Positions 7,164 to 16,093 are shown, counted from the stretch's first letter. The stretch is DNA of 64,000 bases from Nocardia puris (GCF_003315035.1 NZ_QNRE01000022.1:1-64000), one strand, 5' to 3'. Notes: a model not told the origin generated them from the sequence alone. A program made the numbers and translations.

Positions 7164-8564
7164 ATGAGCCACCCCGGAAACGATCTGCCCGCCGACCCGC
7201 TCGCGATGACCGCCGCCGAACTCGTCTCGGCCTACACGGCGGGCGTCCTGTCCCCCGTCGAGGTGACCGAGGCGGCGCTCGACGCGATCGCGGCCCGCGA
7301 CGGCGCGCTGCACGCGTTCTGCCTCGTCGACCCCGACCGGGCCCTCGTGCAGGCCAAGAACTCCGAGGCGCGCTGGCATTCCGGTCACGCGCGCGGGCTG
7401 CTCGACGGCGTGCCGATTTCCATCAAGGACGTCTTCCTCACCGAGGGCTGGCCGACGCGGCGCGGGTCCACCGCGATCGACCCGGCCGGGCCGTGGCCGG
7501 TGGACAGCCCGGTCGCGGCGCGCCTGCGCGCCGACGGCATGGTCTTCCTCGGCAAGACGACCACGCCGGAGATCGCGTGGAAGGCGGTCACCGACAGCCC
7601 GCTGACCGGTGTCACCCGCAACCCCGTCGACCCGTCGAAGACACCGGGCGGGTCCTCCGGCGGCAGTGCGGCGGCGGTCGCGGCGGGCCTGGGGCCGGTC
7701 TCGGTCGGCACCGACGGCGGCGGCAGCATCCGCATCCCCGCCTCCTTCTGCGGGATCGTGGGGTTCAAGCCGACGCACGGCCGGGTTCCGCTGTTCCCGG
7801 CCAGCCCGTTCGGCCCGCTCGCGCACGCGGGGCCGATGACCAGGACGGTCGACGACGCCGCGCTGCTGATGGACATCCTCTCGCTGCCCGATCCGCGCGA
7901 CCCCACGGCGCTGGCGCCCACGATCACCACGTTCCGCGGGCAGATCACCCGCGACGTGCGGGGCATCACCGTGGCCTACTCCCCCACCCTCGGGTACGCC
8001 GAGGTCGATCCCGAGGTGGCCGCCGTGGTCGACGCGGCCGTGCACCGGCTGGCCGACGCCGAACTGCGGGTAACCGTGGCCGATCCCGGCTTCACCGACC
8101 CCTGCGCGGCGTTCGAACTGCTGTGGGCGGCAGGGGCGGCGGCCATGCTTGCGAAGTTCCCCGAAGGATCGCGCGAGCGGGTGGACCCCGGGCTGCGCGC
8201 GGTGTGGGAGCGCGGCGAGCGCGTCTCGGCGATCGACTACCTCACCGCCCGAGACGAGGCGGCCCAGCTCGGGATCACCATGGGCGCGTTCCACACCGCC
8301 TTCGACGTGCTGGTGACGCCGACCGTGCCGATCACCGCCTTCGAGGCGGGCCACGACGTGCCGCCGGGCAGCGGCATGGACAGCTGGGCGCGCTGGACGC
8401 CGTTCACCTACCCGTTCAACATGACCCAGCAGCCCGCGATCAGCATTCCGGCGGGGACCACCGCCACCGGCATGCCGGTCGGCTTGCAGATCGTCGGCCC
8501 CCGCCACTCCGACGACCTGGTGCTGGCGGTGGCCCGCTACGCGGAGCACGTGCTGTCGTCGTGA
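7164..8564 (+). CDS. Amidase-signature-family amidase
   Basis: A 466-aa amidase with the Ser-cisSer-Lys triad visible: lysine in PISIKDVFLTEGWPTRRGS, the first serine in TPGGSSGGSAAAVAAGLGP, and the nucleophile region DGGGSIRIPASFCGIVGFKP. It hydrolyses a carboxamide to an acid and ammonia. GatA is unlikely because no gatB or gatC accompanies it. In this cluster it may release a dicarboxylate half-amide, or open a precursor, for the isomerases. The start ATG at 7164 has AAGGAGCC a few bases upstream. Confidence 0.85.
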   Translation: MSHPGNDLPADPLAMTAAELVSAYTAGVLSPVEVTEAALDAIAARDGALHAFCLVDPDRALVQAKNSEARWHSGHARGLLDGVPISIKDVFLTEGWPTRRGSTAIDPAGPWPVDSPVAARLRADGMVFLGKTTTPEIAWKAVTDSPLTGVTRNPVDPSKTPGGSSGGSAAAVAAGLGPVSVGTDGGGSIRIPASFCGIVGFKPTHGRVPLFPASPFGPLAHAGPMTRTVDDAALLMDILSLPDPRDPTALAPTITTFRGQITRDVRGITVAYSPTLGYAEVDPEVAAVVDAAVHRLADAELRVTVADPGFTDPCAAFELLWAAGAAAMLAKFPEGSRERVDPGLRAVWERGERVSAIDYLTARDEAAQLGITMGAFHTAFDVLVTPTVPITAFEAGHDVPPGSGMDSWARWTPFTYPFNMTQQPAISIPAGTTATGMPVGLQIVGPRHSDDLVLAVARYAEHVLSS

Positions 8565-8630
8565 GCGGGCGGCTCGGCAGCATCGCGAGGCGGCCGAGGG
8601 ACCAGACCGGCGGTCCGCTCGCGAACCCAC

Positions 8631-9125
8631 TCACGCGCGCGCGAAAGCCAGTGTCTCGCCGTACACCCCGTGGATCCACAGGTCGTTGCAGGCGGCGGCG
8701 ATGTCGGCCAGCCCCTCCTCGATAGTGGCGAAGACATTGCCGGGCACCCAGCCCAGATCGCCGTTGATCAGCAGGTTGTTGCGGCCGTAGAAGAGTGCGA
8801 GGTCGGTCGCGCCGAGTTCGTGATGCGCGGCCGACCCCGGTTCGTAGCCGTAGGCGGGGTTGCCGATCTCCCAGGGTTCGAAATCGAACAGGCAGACGTC
8901 GCCGGGGATCGGGGTGACGGTGGGGTTCTCCCGGCGCGGTGCGGCCGTGATGCGCGGCACGAGGGTGTACACCTCGTTGCGGGCGTATTTGGCGTGGAAG
9001 GCGGCGCCCTCGTGCGGCAGCGTGTCCCACACCGCCGCGCAGGTGGCCGGCGCTTCGTCGTCCAGCAGTCGCGCGCGGCAGCTGACGGCGGCCTTGGTGA
9101 GGGTGATGCTGATGTAGCGGGCCAT
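8631..9125 (-). CDS. DUF3830 family protein (cyclophilin-like fold)
   Basis: A 164-aa soluble protein recognised by the start MARYISITLTKAAVSCRARL and the conserved AFHAKYARNEVYTLVP and FFEPWEIGNPAYGYEPGS-type regions of DUF3830. No biochemical function is established for the family. Its members tend to sit near amidases and Asp/Glu-racemase-like genes, as here. It is the second gene of a leftward unit, 31 bp after the aminotransferase. It may be a small enzyme or binding protein acting on the cluster's substrate; this is inference. Confidence 0.75.
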   Translation of the reverse strand: MARYISITLTKAAVSCRARLLDDEAPATCAAVWDTLPHEGAAFHAKYARNEVYTLVPRITAAPRRENPTVTPIPGDVCLFDFEPWEIGNPAYGYEPGSAAHHELGATDLALFYGRNNLLINGDLGWVPGNVFATIEEGLADIAAACNDLWIHGVYGETLAFARA

Positions 9126-9156
9126 GAAACCTGCTTCCGGGAGTCGGTGCGGGCGA

Positions 9157-10398
9157 TCAGAGTTCGGCGAGGACGTCGGACCAGACGGCGAGCGCGTCCT
9201 CGATCTGGGATTCGGTGACGACGAGCGGCGGGATCATCCGCACCACGTTCATGTGCGCGCCGCAGGTGAGCAGCAGCAATCCCTTCTCGACGGCCAGGCG
9301 TTGCGCGGCCGAGGCGGTCTCGGTGTCGGGTTCGCCTGTCGCCGTGGTGAATTCGGCGCCCACCAGCAATCCGAGGCCGCGCACGTCACCGATGGCCTTG
9401 GTGGCGCCTGCGCGCAGACCGGCCAGCAGTTGCGCACCGCGCGCGGCGGCGTTGTCGACCAGGCCCTCCGCTTCGATCACCTCGAGGGTGGCGACGGCGG
9501 CGGCGCAGGCCACCGCGTTGCCGCCGTAGGTGCCGCCCTGCGAACCGGGCCAGGCCCGCGCCATGAGCTCGCGCGGGGCGGCGATCCCCGAGAGCGGGAA
9601 CCCGCTGGCGAGGCCCTTGGCGATGGTGATCACATCCGGGCGCACGCCGAAGTGCTGGTGGCCGAAGAACCTTCCGGTCCGGCCGAACCCGGTCTGGATC
9701 TCGTCGAACACCAGCAGGATGCCGTGCCGGTCGGCGCGTTCGCGCAAGCCGCGGAAGAAGGTGGCGTTGCCGGGGATGTAGCCGCCCTCGCCGAGCATCG
9801 GCTCCACGATGAACGCGGCGGTCTCCGCGGGCGAGGTGAGCGTGGCGAACAGGTAATCCAGCTCGCGCAAGGCGAACTCGGTGGCCTCGGCCTCCGACCA
9901 GCCGTAGCGGAACGCGGTGGGGAACGGCGCCACGTGCACGCCGGACATCAGCGGGCTGAACCCCGCCGAGAACCGGGTGCCGGAGGTGGTCATGGTCGCC
10001 GCGGCCACGGTCCTGCCGTGGAAACCGCCGTGGAAGACGATGACGTTCGGGCGTCCGGTGGCCTGCCGCGCCAGCCGCAGCGCCGCCTCGATCGCCTCGC
10101 TGCCGGAGTTGGCGAAGAACAGCGCGTCCAGTCCCTCGGGCAGCACGGCGCCCAGGCGTTCGGTGAGTTCCAGCAGCGGCCGGTGCATGACGGTCGTGTA
10201 CTGCCCGTGGATCAGCTTCCCCACCTGCGCCTGGGCCGCCGCGACGACGTGCGGATGGCAGTGCCCGGTGCTCGTGACGCCGATCCCGGCGGTGAAATCG
10301 AGATAGCGCCTGCCGTCGGTGCCGTAGAGGTAGCACCCCTCGCCGTGGTCGACGGTCACCGGGGTGGCCTGCTTGAGGACTGGCGATAGTTCGGTCAT
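9157..10398 (-). CDS. Class III PLP-dependent aminotransferase (omega-amino acid / GABA type)
   Basis: A 413-aa fold-type I aminotransferase. Start ATG 10398 (MTELSPVLKQ) has GGAGG upstream on the minus strand; a frame extending to 10491 would run through the operator. Visible motifs are SGSEAIEAALRLARQATGR (PLP phosphate binding), FDEIQTGFGRTGRF, and the Schiff-base lysine in TIAKGLASGFPLSG. The substrate is probably an omega-amino acid such as 4-aminobutyrate or a beta-amino acid, since a succinate-semialdehyde-type dehydrogenase is divergently transcribed from the same promoter region. Confidence 0.85.
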   Translation of the reverse strand: MTELSPVLKQATPVTVDHGEGCYLYGTDGRRYLDFTAGIGVTSTGHCHPHVVAAAQAQVGKLIHGQYTTVMHRPLLELTERLGAVLPEGLDALFFANSGSEAIEAALRLARQATGRPNVIVFHGGFHGRTVAAATMTTSGTRFSAGFSPLMSGVHVAPFPTAFRYGWSEAEATEFALRELDYLFATLTSPAETAAFIVEPMLGEGGYIPGNATFFRGLRERADRHGILLVFDEIQTGFGRTGRFFGHQHFGVRPDVITIAKGLASGFPLSGIAAPRELMARAWPGSQGGTYGGNAVACAAAVATLEVIEAEGLVDNAAARGAQLLAGLRAGATKAIGDVRGLGLLVGAEFTTATGEPDTETASAAQRLAVEKGLLLLTCGAHMNVVRMIPPLVVTESQIEDALAVWSDVLAEL

Positions 10399-10458
10399 GG
10401 TGGTCCGCCTCCCGGCGCGCGGAGCGTGGCCCGCGCGCGGTCGTCGATATCGACTGTC

Positions 10459-10482
10459 ATATTGTCGGATTGTTGACAATAT
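10459..10482. promoter_or_regulatory. Second GntR-type operator, aminotransferase/aldehyde dehydrogenase divergent promoter
   Basis: The core ATTGTTGACAAT at 10469-10480 is identical to the site at 6147-6158. It lies inside a larger inverted repeat, ATATTGTC (10459-10466) and GACAATAT (10475-10482). It sits between the divergent starts at 10398 and 10546, so one protein could control both transcription units. Confidence 0.75.
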
Positions 10483-10545
10483 GCATAACATGGCCGGAGG
10501 GTTCGCGGCAACGACCGCCGCGGCGGAACGGAAGGAGCGCGACCG

Positions 10546-12018
10546 ATGCTCGCCGACACCACGCTCGCCGCGACGGAACGCGAGGCACTGGCCACCGTGC
10601 CCACCGGCCTCTACCTCGGCGGGCGGTGGCGCGAGACGGCGGCGCGGCTACCCGTCACGGACCCGGCCACGGGCGCGCTGCTGCGAGAGGTCTCCGACGC
10701 CTCCCCCGCCGACGGTCTCGACGCCCTCACCGCCGCCGCCGACGCGCAGGCGGACTGGGCGCGCACCCCGCCCCGCGACCGCAGCGATCTGCTCATGAGC
10801 GCCCACCGCGCACTGCTCGCCGACACCGAACGCCTCGCGGTGATCATGACCTTGGAGATGGGCAAACCGCTGGCCGAGGCGCGCGGCGAGATCGCCTACG
10901 CCGCCGAGTTCTTCCGCTGGTTCGCCGAGGAGGCGGTGCGCATGGACGGCGGCTACCTCCCCGCCCCCGGCGGCGGCTCCCGGTTCCTGGTCACCAAGCA
11001 GCCGGTCGGTCCCAGCCTGCTCATCACCCCGTGGAACTTTCCGCTGGCCATGGGCACCCGCAAGATCGGGCCGGCGCTCGCGGCGGGCTGCACCTGCGTG
11101 GTGAAACCCGCCGAGCAGACCCCGCTCTCGATGCTCGCGCTGGCCGACATCCTCGACCGCGCCGGGGTGCCCGCCGGGGTCGTCAACGTGCTCACCACCT
11201 CCGATCCCGGCGCCGTGATGACGCCGTTGATCCTGGACGACCGCTCGCGCAAGCTGTCGTTCACCGGGTCGACGGAGGTCGGCAAACGCCTGCTCGAACA
11301 GTGCGCCCGCACCGTCATGCGCACGTCGATGGAACTCGGCGGCAACGCGCCGTTTCTCGTGTTCGAGGACGCGGACCTGGACGCGGCCGTGGAGGGGGCG
11401 GTGGCGGCGAAGATGCGCAATATCGGGCAGGCGTGCACCGCCGCGAACCGGATCTTCGTGCAGCGCTCCGTCGCCGAGGAGTTCGCCGGGCGGCTCGCGC
11501 AGCGGTTGGCGGCGCTGCCGATGGGGCGCGGCACCGAGCCCGGCGTCGTGGTCGGACCGCTCATCGACGGCGCGGCGGTGGCGAAGGTCGAACGGCTCGT
11601 CGCGGACGCCGTCCGGCGCGGCGCGACCGTGCGCACCGGCGGCACCGCCCTCGACGGCCCCGGGCACTTCTACCCCGCCACCGTGCTCACCGATGTCCCC
11701 GACGACGCCGAGCTGTGCCACACCGAGATCTTCGGACCGGTCGCGGCCATCGCCCCGTTCGACACCGAGGACGAGGTGATCGCCCGCGCCAACGCCACAC
11801 CGTACGGCCTGGTGAGCTACGTGTTCACCGAGAACCTGCGGCGCGGTCTGCGCGTGTGCGAGGCGATGGAGACAGGCATGGTGGGGCTGAACCAGGGCGT
11901 CGTGTCGAATCCGGCGGCGCCGTTCGGCGGTGTGAAAGAGTCCGGACTGGGCCGCGAGGGCGGCCTGACCGGCATCGACGAATTCCTCGAGACCAAATAC
12001 ATCGGAGTGCGACTGTGA
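10546..12018 (+). CDS. gabD: NAD(P)-dependent succinate-semialdehyde dehydrogenase-like aldehyde dehydrogenase
   Basis: A 490-aa aldehyde dehydrogenase of normal length. Motifs include TPWNFPLAMGTRKIGPALAA, the NAD-binding turn SFTGSTEVGKRL, catalytic glutamate in MELGGNAP, and the nucleophilic cysteine in NIGQACTAANR (about Cys295). It most resembles succinate-semialdehyde dehydrogenases, and it pairs with the divergent class III aminotransferase as in the GABA shunt. Its stop overlaps the next start by 4 bp (GTGA). A GGAAGGAGCG ribosome-binding site precedes ATG 10546. Confidence 0.85.
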   Translation: MLADTTLAATEREALATVPTGLYLGGRWRETAARLPVTDPATGALLREVSDASPADGLDALTAAADAQADWARTPPRDRSDLLMSAHRALLADTERLAVIMTLEMGKPLAEARGEIAYAAEFFRWFAEEAVRMDGGYLPAPGGGSRFLVTKQPVGPSLLITPWNFPLAMGTRKIGPALAAGCTCVVKPAEQTPLSMLALADILDRAGVPAGVVNVLTTSDPGAVMTPLILDDRSRKLSFTGSTEVGKRLLEQCARTVMRTSMELGGNAPFLVFEDADLDAAVEGAVAAKMRNIGQACTAANRIFVQRSVAEEFAGRLAQRLAALPMGRGTEPGVVVGPLIDGAAVAKVERLVADAVRRGATVRTGGTALDGPGHFYPATVLTDVPDDAELCHTEIFGPVAAIAPFDTEDEVIARANATPYGLVSYVFTENLRRGLRVCEAMETGMVGLNQGVVSNPAAPFGGVKESGLGREGGLTGIDEFLETKYIGVRL

Positions 12019-13091
12019 GCTATCGAATCGCGACCATCCCCGGCGACGGGATCGGCGTCGACGTGACCGCCGCGGCCATCACCGTGCTCGACGCCGTGCA
12101 GCCGGGGATCGAGTGGACGGAATTCGACTGGTCCTGCGCCCAATACCTGCGCACCGGCGCGATGATGCCCGCCGACGGGCCGGACCTGCTGGCCGGGTTC
12201 GACGCGATCCTGCTCGGCGCCGTCGGCTTTCCCGGTGTGCCCGACCATGTTTCGCTGTGGGGCCTGCTGATCCCGCTGCGCCGGGCGTTCGGCCAGTACG
12301 TCAACCTGCGCCCGGTGCGGCTGCTCCCCGGCACGGAATCGGCGCTGCGCGGCCGCACGGCCGACGACCTCGACATCCTGATCGTGCGCGAGAACTCCGA
12401 GGGTGAGTACTCCGAGATCGGCGGCATCCACAATCCGGGGCGGCCCGAGGAATTCGTCCTCCAGGAATCGGTGTTCAGCCGGGTGGGGTGCGAACGCATC
12501 ATGCGCTACGCGTTCGAGCGGGCCGCCGAACGCGACGGCTCGGTGTGCTCGGCCACGAAATCCAATGGGCTGATCCACTCGATGCCGTACTGGGACAGCG
12601 TGTTCGCCGACGTCGCCGCCGACTACCCCGATATCACGACGCGCACCGTGCACGTGGACGCCTTGGCGGCCGAGATCGTGCTGCGTCCGGATCGGCTCGA
12701 CGTGATTGTGGCGTCCAACCTGTTCGGCGACATCCTGTCCGATCTCGCCGCCGCCGTCACCGGCGGGCTGGGCCTCGCGCCTTCCGGCAATATCAACCCC
12801 GACCGGAGCGCGCCGTCGATGTTCGAGGCGGTCCACGGCAGCGCCCCCGACATCGCCGGTCAGGGCATCGCCAACCCCGTCGCCCAAATCCTCGCGGGCG
12901 CAATGATGCTCGACCACCTCGGGGCGCACGCCCCGGCCGCCGCCATCCACCGCGCCGTCGACGAAGTCCTCGCGGAGGGGAACGTCCGCACTCCCGACCT
13001 GGACGGCACCTCTACCACCGACGAACTGGCCACCGCCATCGCCACCCGCGCGGCGGCGTCGGTGACCGACGCCGCCGCGCACCCGGGCTGA
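12015..13091 (+). CDS. Tartrate/D-malate-type beta-decarboxylating dehydrogenase (isopropylmalate DH family)
   Basis: A 358-aa member of the isocitrate/isopropylmalate dehydrogenase family, starting at the GTG overlapping the previous stop. Family marks are IATIPGDGIGVDV, the substrate loop NLRPVRLLPG, IVRENSEGEYSEIGG, and the metal/NAD region NLFGDILSDLAAAVTGGLGLAPS. The ENSEGEYSEIGG motif and the absence of a leu operon point to tartrate or D-malate dehydrogenase rather than LeuB. It would convert a C4 2-hydroxyacid to pyruvate or oxaloacetate, which suits a dicarboxylate-yielding pathway. Confidence 0.8.
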   Translation: MSYRIATIPGDGIGVDVTAAAITVLDAVQPGIEWTEFDWSCAQYLRTGAMMPADGPDLLAGFDAILLGAVGFPGVPDHVSLWGLLIPLRRAFGQYVNLRPVRLLPGTESALRGRTADDLDILIVRENSEGEYSEIGGIHNPGRPEEFVLQESVFSRVGCERIMRYAFERAAERDGSVCSATKSNGLIHSMPYWDSVFADVAADYPDITTRTVHVDALAAEIVLRPDRLDVIVASNLFGDILSDLAAAVTGGLGLAPSGNINPDRSAPSMFEAVHGSAPDIAGQGIANPVAQILAGAMMLDHLGAHAPAAAIHRAVDEVLAEGNVRTPDLDGTSTTDELATAIATRAAASVTDAAAHPG

Positions 13092-13129
13092 TTCGGGGTG
13101 GCCGCACCGGCCGACGCAGATTCGGCCCC

Positions 13130-13525
13130 TTACCCCCGGACCGCGACGGCGTCCACCTCGAACAGCATTCCCGGCAAGGCCAGCGATGCGACGCCGAGCA
13201 AGGTCTGGACCGGTGGTGTATCGCCCCAGATCTCGGCGATCTTCGCGCCGAGCACCCCCAGCTTGTCCACATCGTGGTCCACGATGAACGTGCGCAACTG
13301 AGCGACATCACCGTAGCCGAGCCCGGCCGACCGCAACGCCGTCCCCAGATTGACGAACGCCCGCTCGACCTGCCCACCGAAATCTTCTCTGGTGACGTGC
13401 CCTTCGGCATCGGAGTCATACTGCCCGGCGATCAACACGAGCTCCCCACTCACCCGCGCCACATGGCTGTAGCCGAAGCCGGTCGGATCGTGCAGTTCGG
13501 ACGGGTTGCTGATGGTCAGCGCCAT
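13130..13525 (-). CDS. RidA (YjgF/YER057c/UK114) family protein
   Basis: A 131-aa RidA-type protein with LVLIAGQYDSDAEGHV, VNLGTALRSAGLGYGDVAQL and MLFEVDAVAV. RidA proteins hydrolyse reactive enamine/imine intermediates made by PLP enzymes, so a location beside the aminotransferase-containing cluster is sensible. The invariant arginine seen in active RidA (usually before VEVxAV) is not evident at LPGMLFEVDAVAV, so it may be a related binding protein. The start has AGGAGAG upstream. It is transcribed toward the catabolic cluster and away from the ceramidase gene. Confidence 0.8.
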   Translation of the reverse strand: MALTISNPSELHDPTGFGYSHVARVSGELVLIAGQYDSDAEGHVTREDFGGQVERAFVNLGTALRSAGLGYGDVAQLRTFIVDHDVDKLGVLGAKIAEIWGDTPPVQTLLGVASLALPGMLFEVDAVAVRG

Positions 13526-13617
13526 GGAACTCTCCTGTTACTCGCGAATGGTCCACCCAGGAGACGAAGCGCGAACGGGGAGTGTGACATGGGGTCACCT
13601 CACTACCATCACCTCGT

Positions 13618-15405
13618 ATGACCGACGCATGGGCTATCGGGCGGGGTGTCGCCGACGTGACCGGGGAGCCTTGGGGCGTGGCGATGATGGGGTATGGGAT
13701 GCCTGATCAGCGCACGTGCGGGATTCTGTCGCGGCAGTATGCGCGGGCGTTCGTGTTCGAGGGTGGGCGGGGGCGGGTCGCGTTCGTGGTGGCCGAAATC
13801 GGGATGTTCTTTCAGGCGGCTGTCGAGGCGATTCACAAGCGGTTGGGTGAGCGGTTCGGGACGCGGTACACGGCCGCGAATGTTGTTCTGACAGCGACGC
13901 ATACGCATTGCGGGCCGGGTGGGCACGGGCACGATGTGCTCTACAACCTCACGACAGCCGGGTTTCACGGGCGCACGTTCGAGCGTCTGGTGTCCGGTGT
14001 GGTGGAGGCGATCGCGGCGGCCGACGCCGATGTCGCGCCCGCGCGGGCGGTGCTCGCCAGTGAGCGGCTCACCGACGCGAGCGCCAATCGGGCCCGTGCG
14101 GCGTTCGAGCGCAACCCGTCCGAGGACCGGGAAGCGTTCCCCGAGGGCATTGATCCGCGCGGCCTGCTGTTGCGGGTCGAGCGCGACGGCGAACTGGTGG
14201 GCGTCGTCCACTGGTTCCCGGTGCACAACACGTCGATGACCAATCGCAACCGGCTCATCAGCGCCGACAACAAAGGGTGGGCGGCGACGCGGTGGGAGTC
14301 CGAGGCGCCCGGTCTCGTCGCGGCGTTCGCGCAGACCAACGCGGGCGACCTCTCCCCGAATCTCGACCTGGAGCCCGGCACCGGCCCGACCGGCGACGAA
14401 CGCGAGAACACCCGGCTCATCGGCGAACGCCAGCTCGCCGCGGCCCGCCGCGCCGCCGCCTCCCCCGGCGACGAGCTCGCGCCCGGCCTCGACACCCGGC
14501 ACCGCTACGTCCGCTTCCCCGCGCGGGCGATCCTCGGCGCGAGCTTCGCCTCGGGCAAGATGACCGACGGTCCGGGCTCGCCGTGGTTCCACGAGGGTAA
14601 ACGCAACCCCCGGCTCGAACGGCTGAGCCGGCGCCTCTACGCCCGCTTCCCCCGTCTCGCGGCGGCGCACGCGCCGAAGGACCTTTTCCTGCCGGTCGGG
14701 CAACTGCGCTGGGTCCAGGAGACCTACCTGGTGCAGCTGGTCCGGCTCGGGCAGCTCCACCTGCTGTGCCTGCCGTTCGAGGTGACCGTGGTCGCCGGTC
14801 TGCGCCTGCGGCGCGCCGTGGCCGACGCGTTGGACATCGACCTCGAACACGTTGTGCTGCAAGGCTATGCCAACGGTTACGGCCACTACGTGACGACGCC
14901 CGAGGAGTACGACGAGCAACTCTACGAGGGCGGCGCGACGATCTTCGGGCGGCACCAGTTGGTGACCTTGATCGACGCGGCGACCTCACTGGCGGCCGCG
15001 ATGCGCGACGGACACCCGGTGGAGCCGGGCACTCCCCCGCCGCCGCGCCGATTCCGGCTTCCCGAGAGTCCCGTCGGCTCGCCGCGCTGGGAACGGCGCG
15101 GGCCGGTCCGGGCGCGCCGGGCAGCCACGTCGGCGCGCCCGGGCGGAACCGTCACGGCCACGTTCGACGCCGACCATCCGAACGCCGCACTGCGCCCGAC
15201 CTACCTGCGCGTCGAACGCCGCACCGACAACGGGTGGACCACCGTGGCCGACGACGCCGCCCCCGACACCACGATCGTCTGGCGCCGCGACCGGAAACTG
15301 CGGTTCACCGCCGACATCACCTGGACCGCAGGCGATCCGGGCACCTATCGGATCATCTACGTGGGGCGTACCGAGGCCGCCACGGCGCCGTTCTCCGTGG
15401 AATAG
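13618..15405 (+). CDS. Neutral/alkaline non-lysosomal ceramidase family hydrolase
   Basis: A 595-aa homologue of neutral ceramidases, Zn amidases that split ceramide to sphingosine and fatty acid. Conserved pieces are the zinc-binding TATHTHCGPGGHGH (about residue 94), the nucleophile region HNTSMTNRNRLISADNKG (about 203) and QTNAGDLSPNL (about 241), followed by a C-terminal beta-sandwich. Unlike the Pseudomonas enzyme, no signal peptide is seen at the start MTDAWAIGRGVADVTG, so it is probably cytosolic or the substrate is not a host ceramide. It stands alone, divergent from RidA. Confidence 0.85.
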   Translation: MTDAWAIGRGVADVTGEPWGVAMMGYGMPDQRTCGILSRQYARAFVFEGGRGRVAFVVAEIGMFFQAAVEAIHKRLGERFGTRYTAANVVLTATHTHCGPGGHGHDVLYNLTTAGFHGRTFERLVSGVVEAIAAADADVAPARAVLASERLTDASANRARAAFERNPSEDREAFPEGIDPRGLLLRVERDGELVGVVHWFPVHNTSMTNRNRLISADNKGWAATRWESEAPGLVAAFAQTNAGDLSPNLDLEPGTGPTGDERENTRLIGERQLAAARRAAASPGDELAPGLDTRHRYVRFPARAILGASFASGKMTDGPGSPWFHEGKRNPRLERLSRRLYARFPRLAAAHAPKDLFLPVGQLRWVQETYLVQLVRLGQLHLLCLPFEVTVVAGLRLRRAVADALDIDLEHVVLQGYANGYGHYVTTPEEYDEQLYEGGATIFGRHQLVTLIDAATSLAAAMRDGHPVEPGTPPPPRRFRLPESPVGSPRWERRGPVRARRAATSARPGGTVTATFDADHPNAALRPTYLRVERRTDNGWTTVADDAAPDTTIVWRRDRKLRFTADITWTAGDPGTYRIIYVGRTEAATAPFSVE

Positions 15406-15409
15406 GCGC

Positions 15410-16093
15410 TCACAGCGCGGCGACGACCGCCTTGGCCGTCGCCTTGGCCGACTGCGGGTTCTGGCCGGTCACCAGCTTGCCGTCGACGACGACCTTCGGC
15501 GTGAACGGAATCAACCCCTTCTCGTACCGGGCGCCGCGCTTCTTCATCTCCTCTTCGGCGTTGTACGGCACCAGCTTGTCGACCCTGGCCAGCACCTCCT
15601 CCTGCCAGGCGAAGCCGGTGAGTTTGCGTCCGGCGACGAGCAGCGTGCCGTCGGACAGTTCGGTGTTGAGCAGCCCGCAGTAGCCGTGGCACACCGACGA
15701 CACGATCCCGCCGCGCTCCCATATCTCCCGGGTGATCCGCTGCAAGCCCTCGCTGTCGGGGAAATCCCACATCACGGCGTGGCCGCCGGTGAAGTAGATC
15801 GCGTCGAAGTCGGCCGAGTCGATGTCGTCCGGGGCGGCGGTGTTCGCCAGCAGCGCCATCCGCTCCGCGCTGGCCCGCCACGCCTTCGCGGTCTTGTCGT
15901 AGTTCGGGAACGAGAGCGACCGGGGCTCCAGCGGGGACAGCCCGCCCTGCGGACTGACGATCCGCTGCTCATACCCCTGCTCCTCGAAGATGTGATAGGC
16001 GTGCGTCAGCTCCGAGAGCCACAACCCGGTCGGCTCGGACGGGTCGTCGTAATGGGCGACATTCGTGACAACGTGCAGAATCCGCTTGGTCAT
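15410..16093 (-). CDS. DJ-1/PfpI family protein (class I glutamine amidotransferase-like, Hsp31 type)
   Basis: A 227-aa protein with the nucleophile elbow VCHGYCGLLNTEL and a conserved upstream glutamate in LSPLEPRS. The fold and length suit Hsp31-like glyoxalase III/deglycase or stress chaperone proteins. The start MTKRILHVVTNVAHYDDPSE lacks a signal peptide, so it is cytosolic. It is convergent with the ceramidase gene, with only 4 bp between stops. Confidence 0.85.
   Translation of the reverse strand: MTKRILHVVTNVAHYDDPSEPTGLWLSELTHAYHIFEEQGYEQRIVSPQGGLSPLEPRSLSFPNYDKTAKAWRASAERMALLANTAAPDDIDSADFDAIYFTGGHAVMWDFPDSEGLQRITREIWERGGIVSSVCHGYCGLLNTELSDGTLLVAGRKLTGFAWQEEVLARVDKLVPYNAEEEMKKRGARYEKGLIPFTPKVVVDGKLVTGQNPQSAKATAKAVVAAL

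Noticed and set aside
6117-8630. 837-codon open frame on the minus strand opposite the dehydrogenase and amidase genes
   Set aside because: It is an Arg/Gly/His-rich antisense frame produced by GC third-position bias, lies exactly opposite two well-supported enzymes, and shows no family motif.
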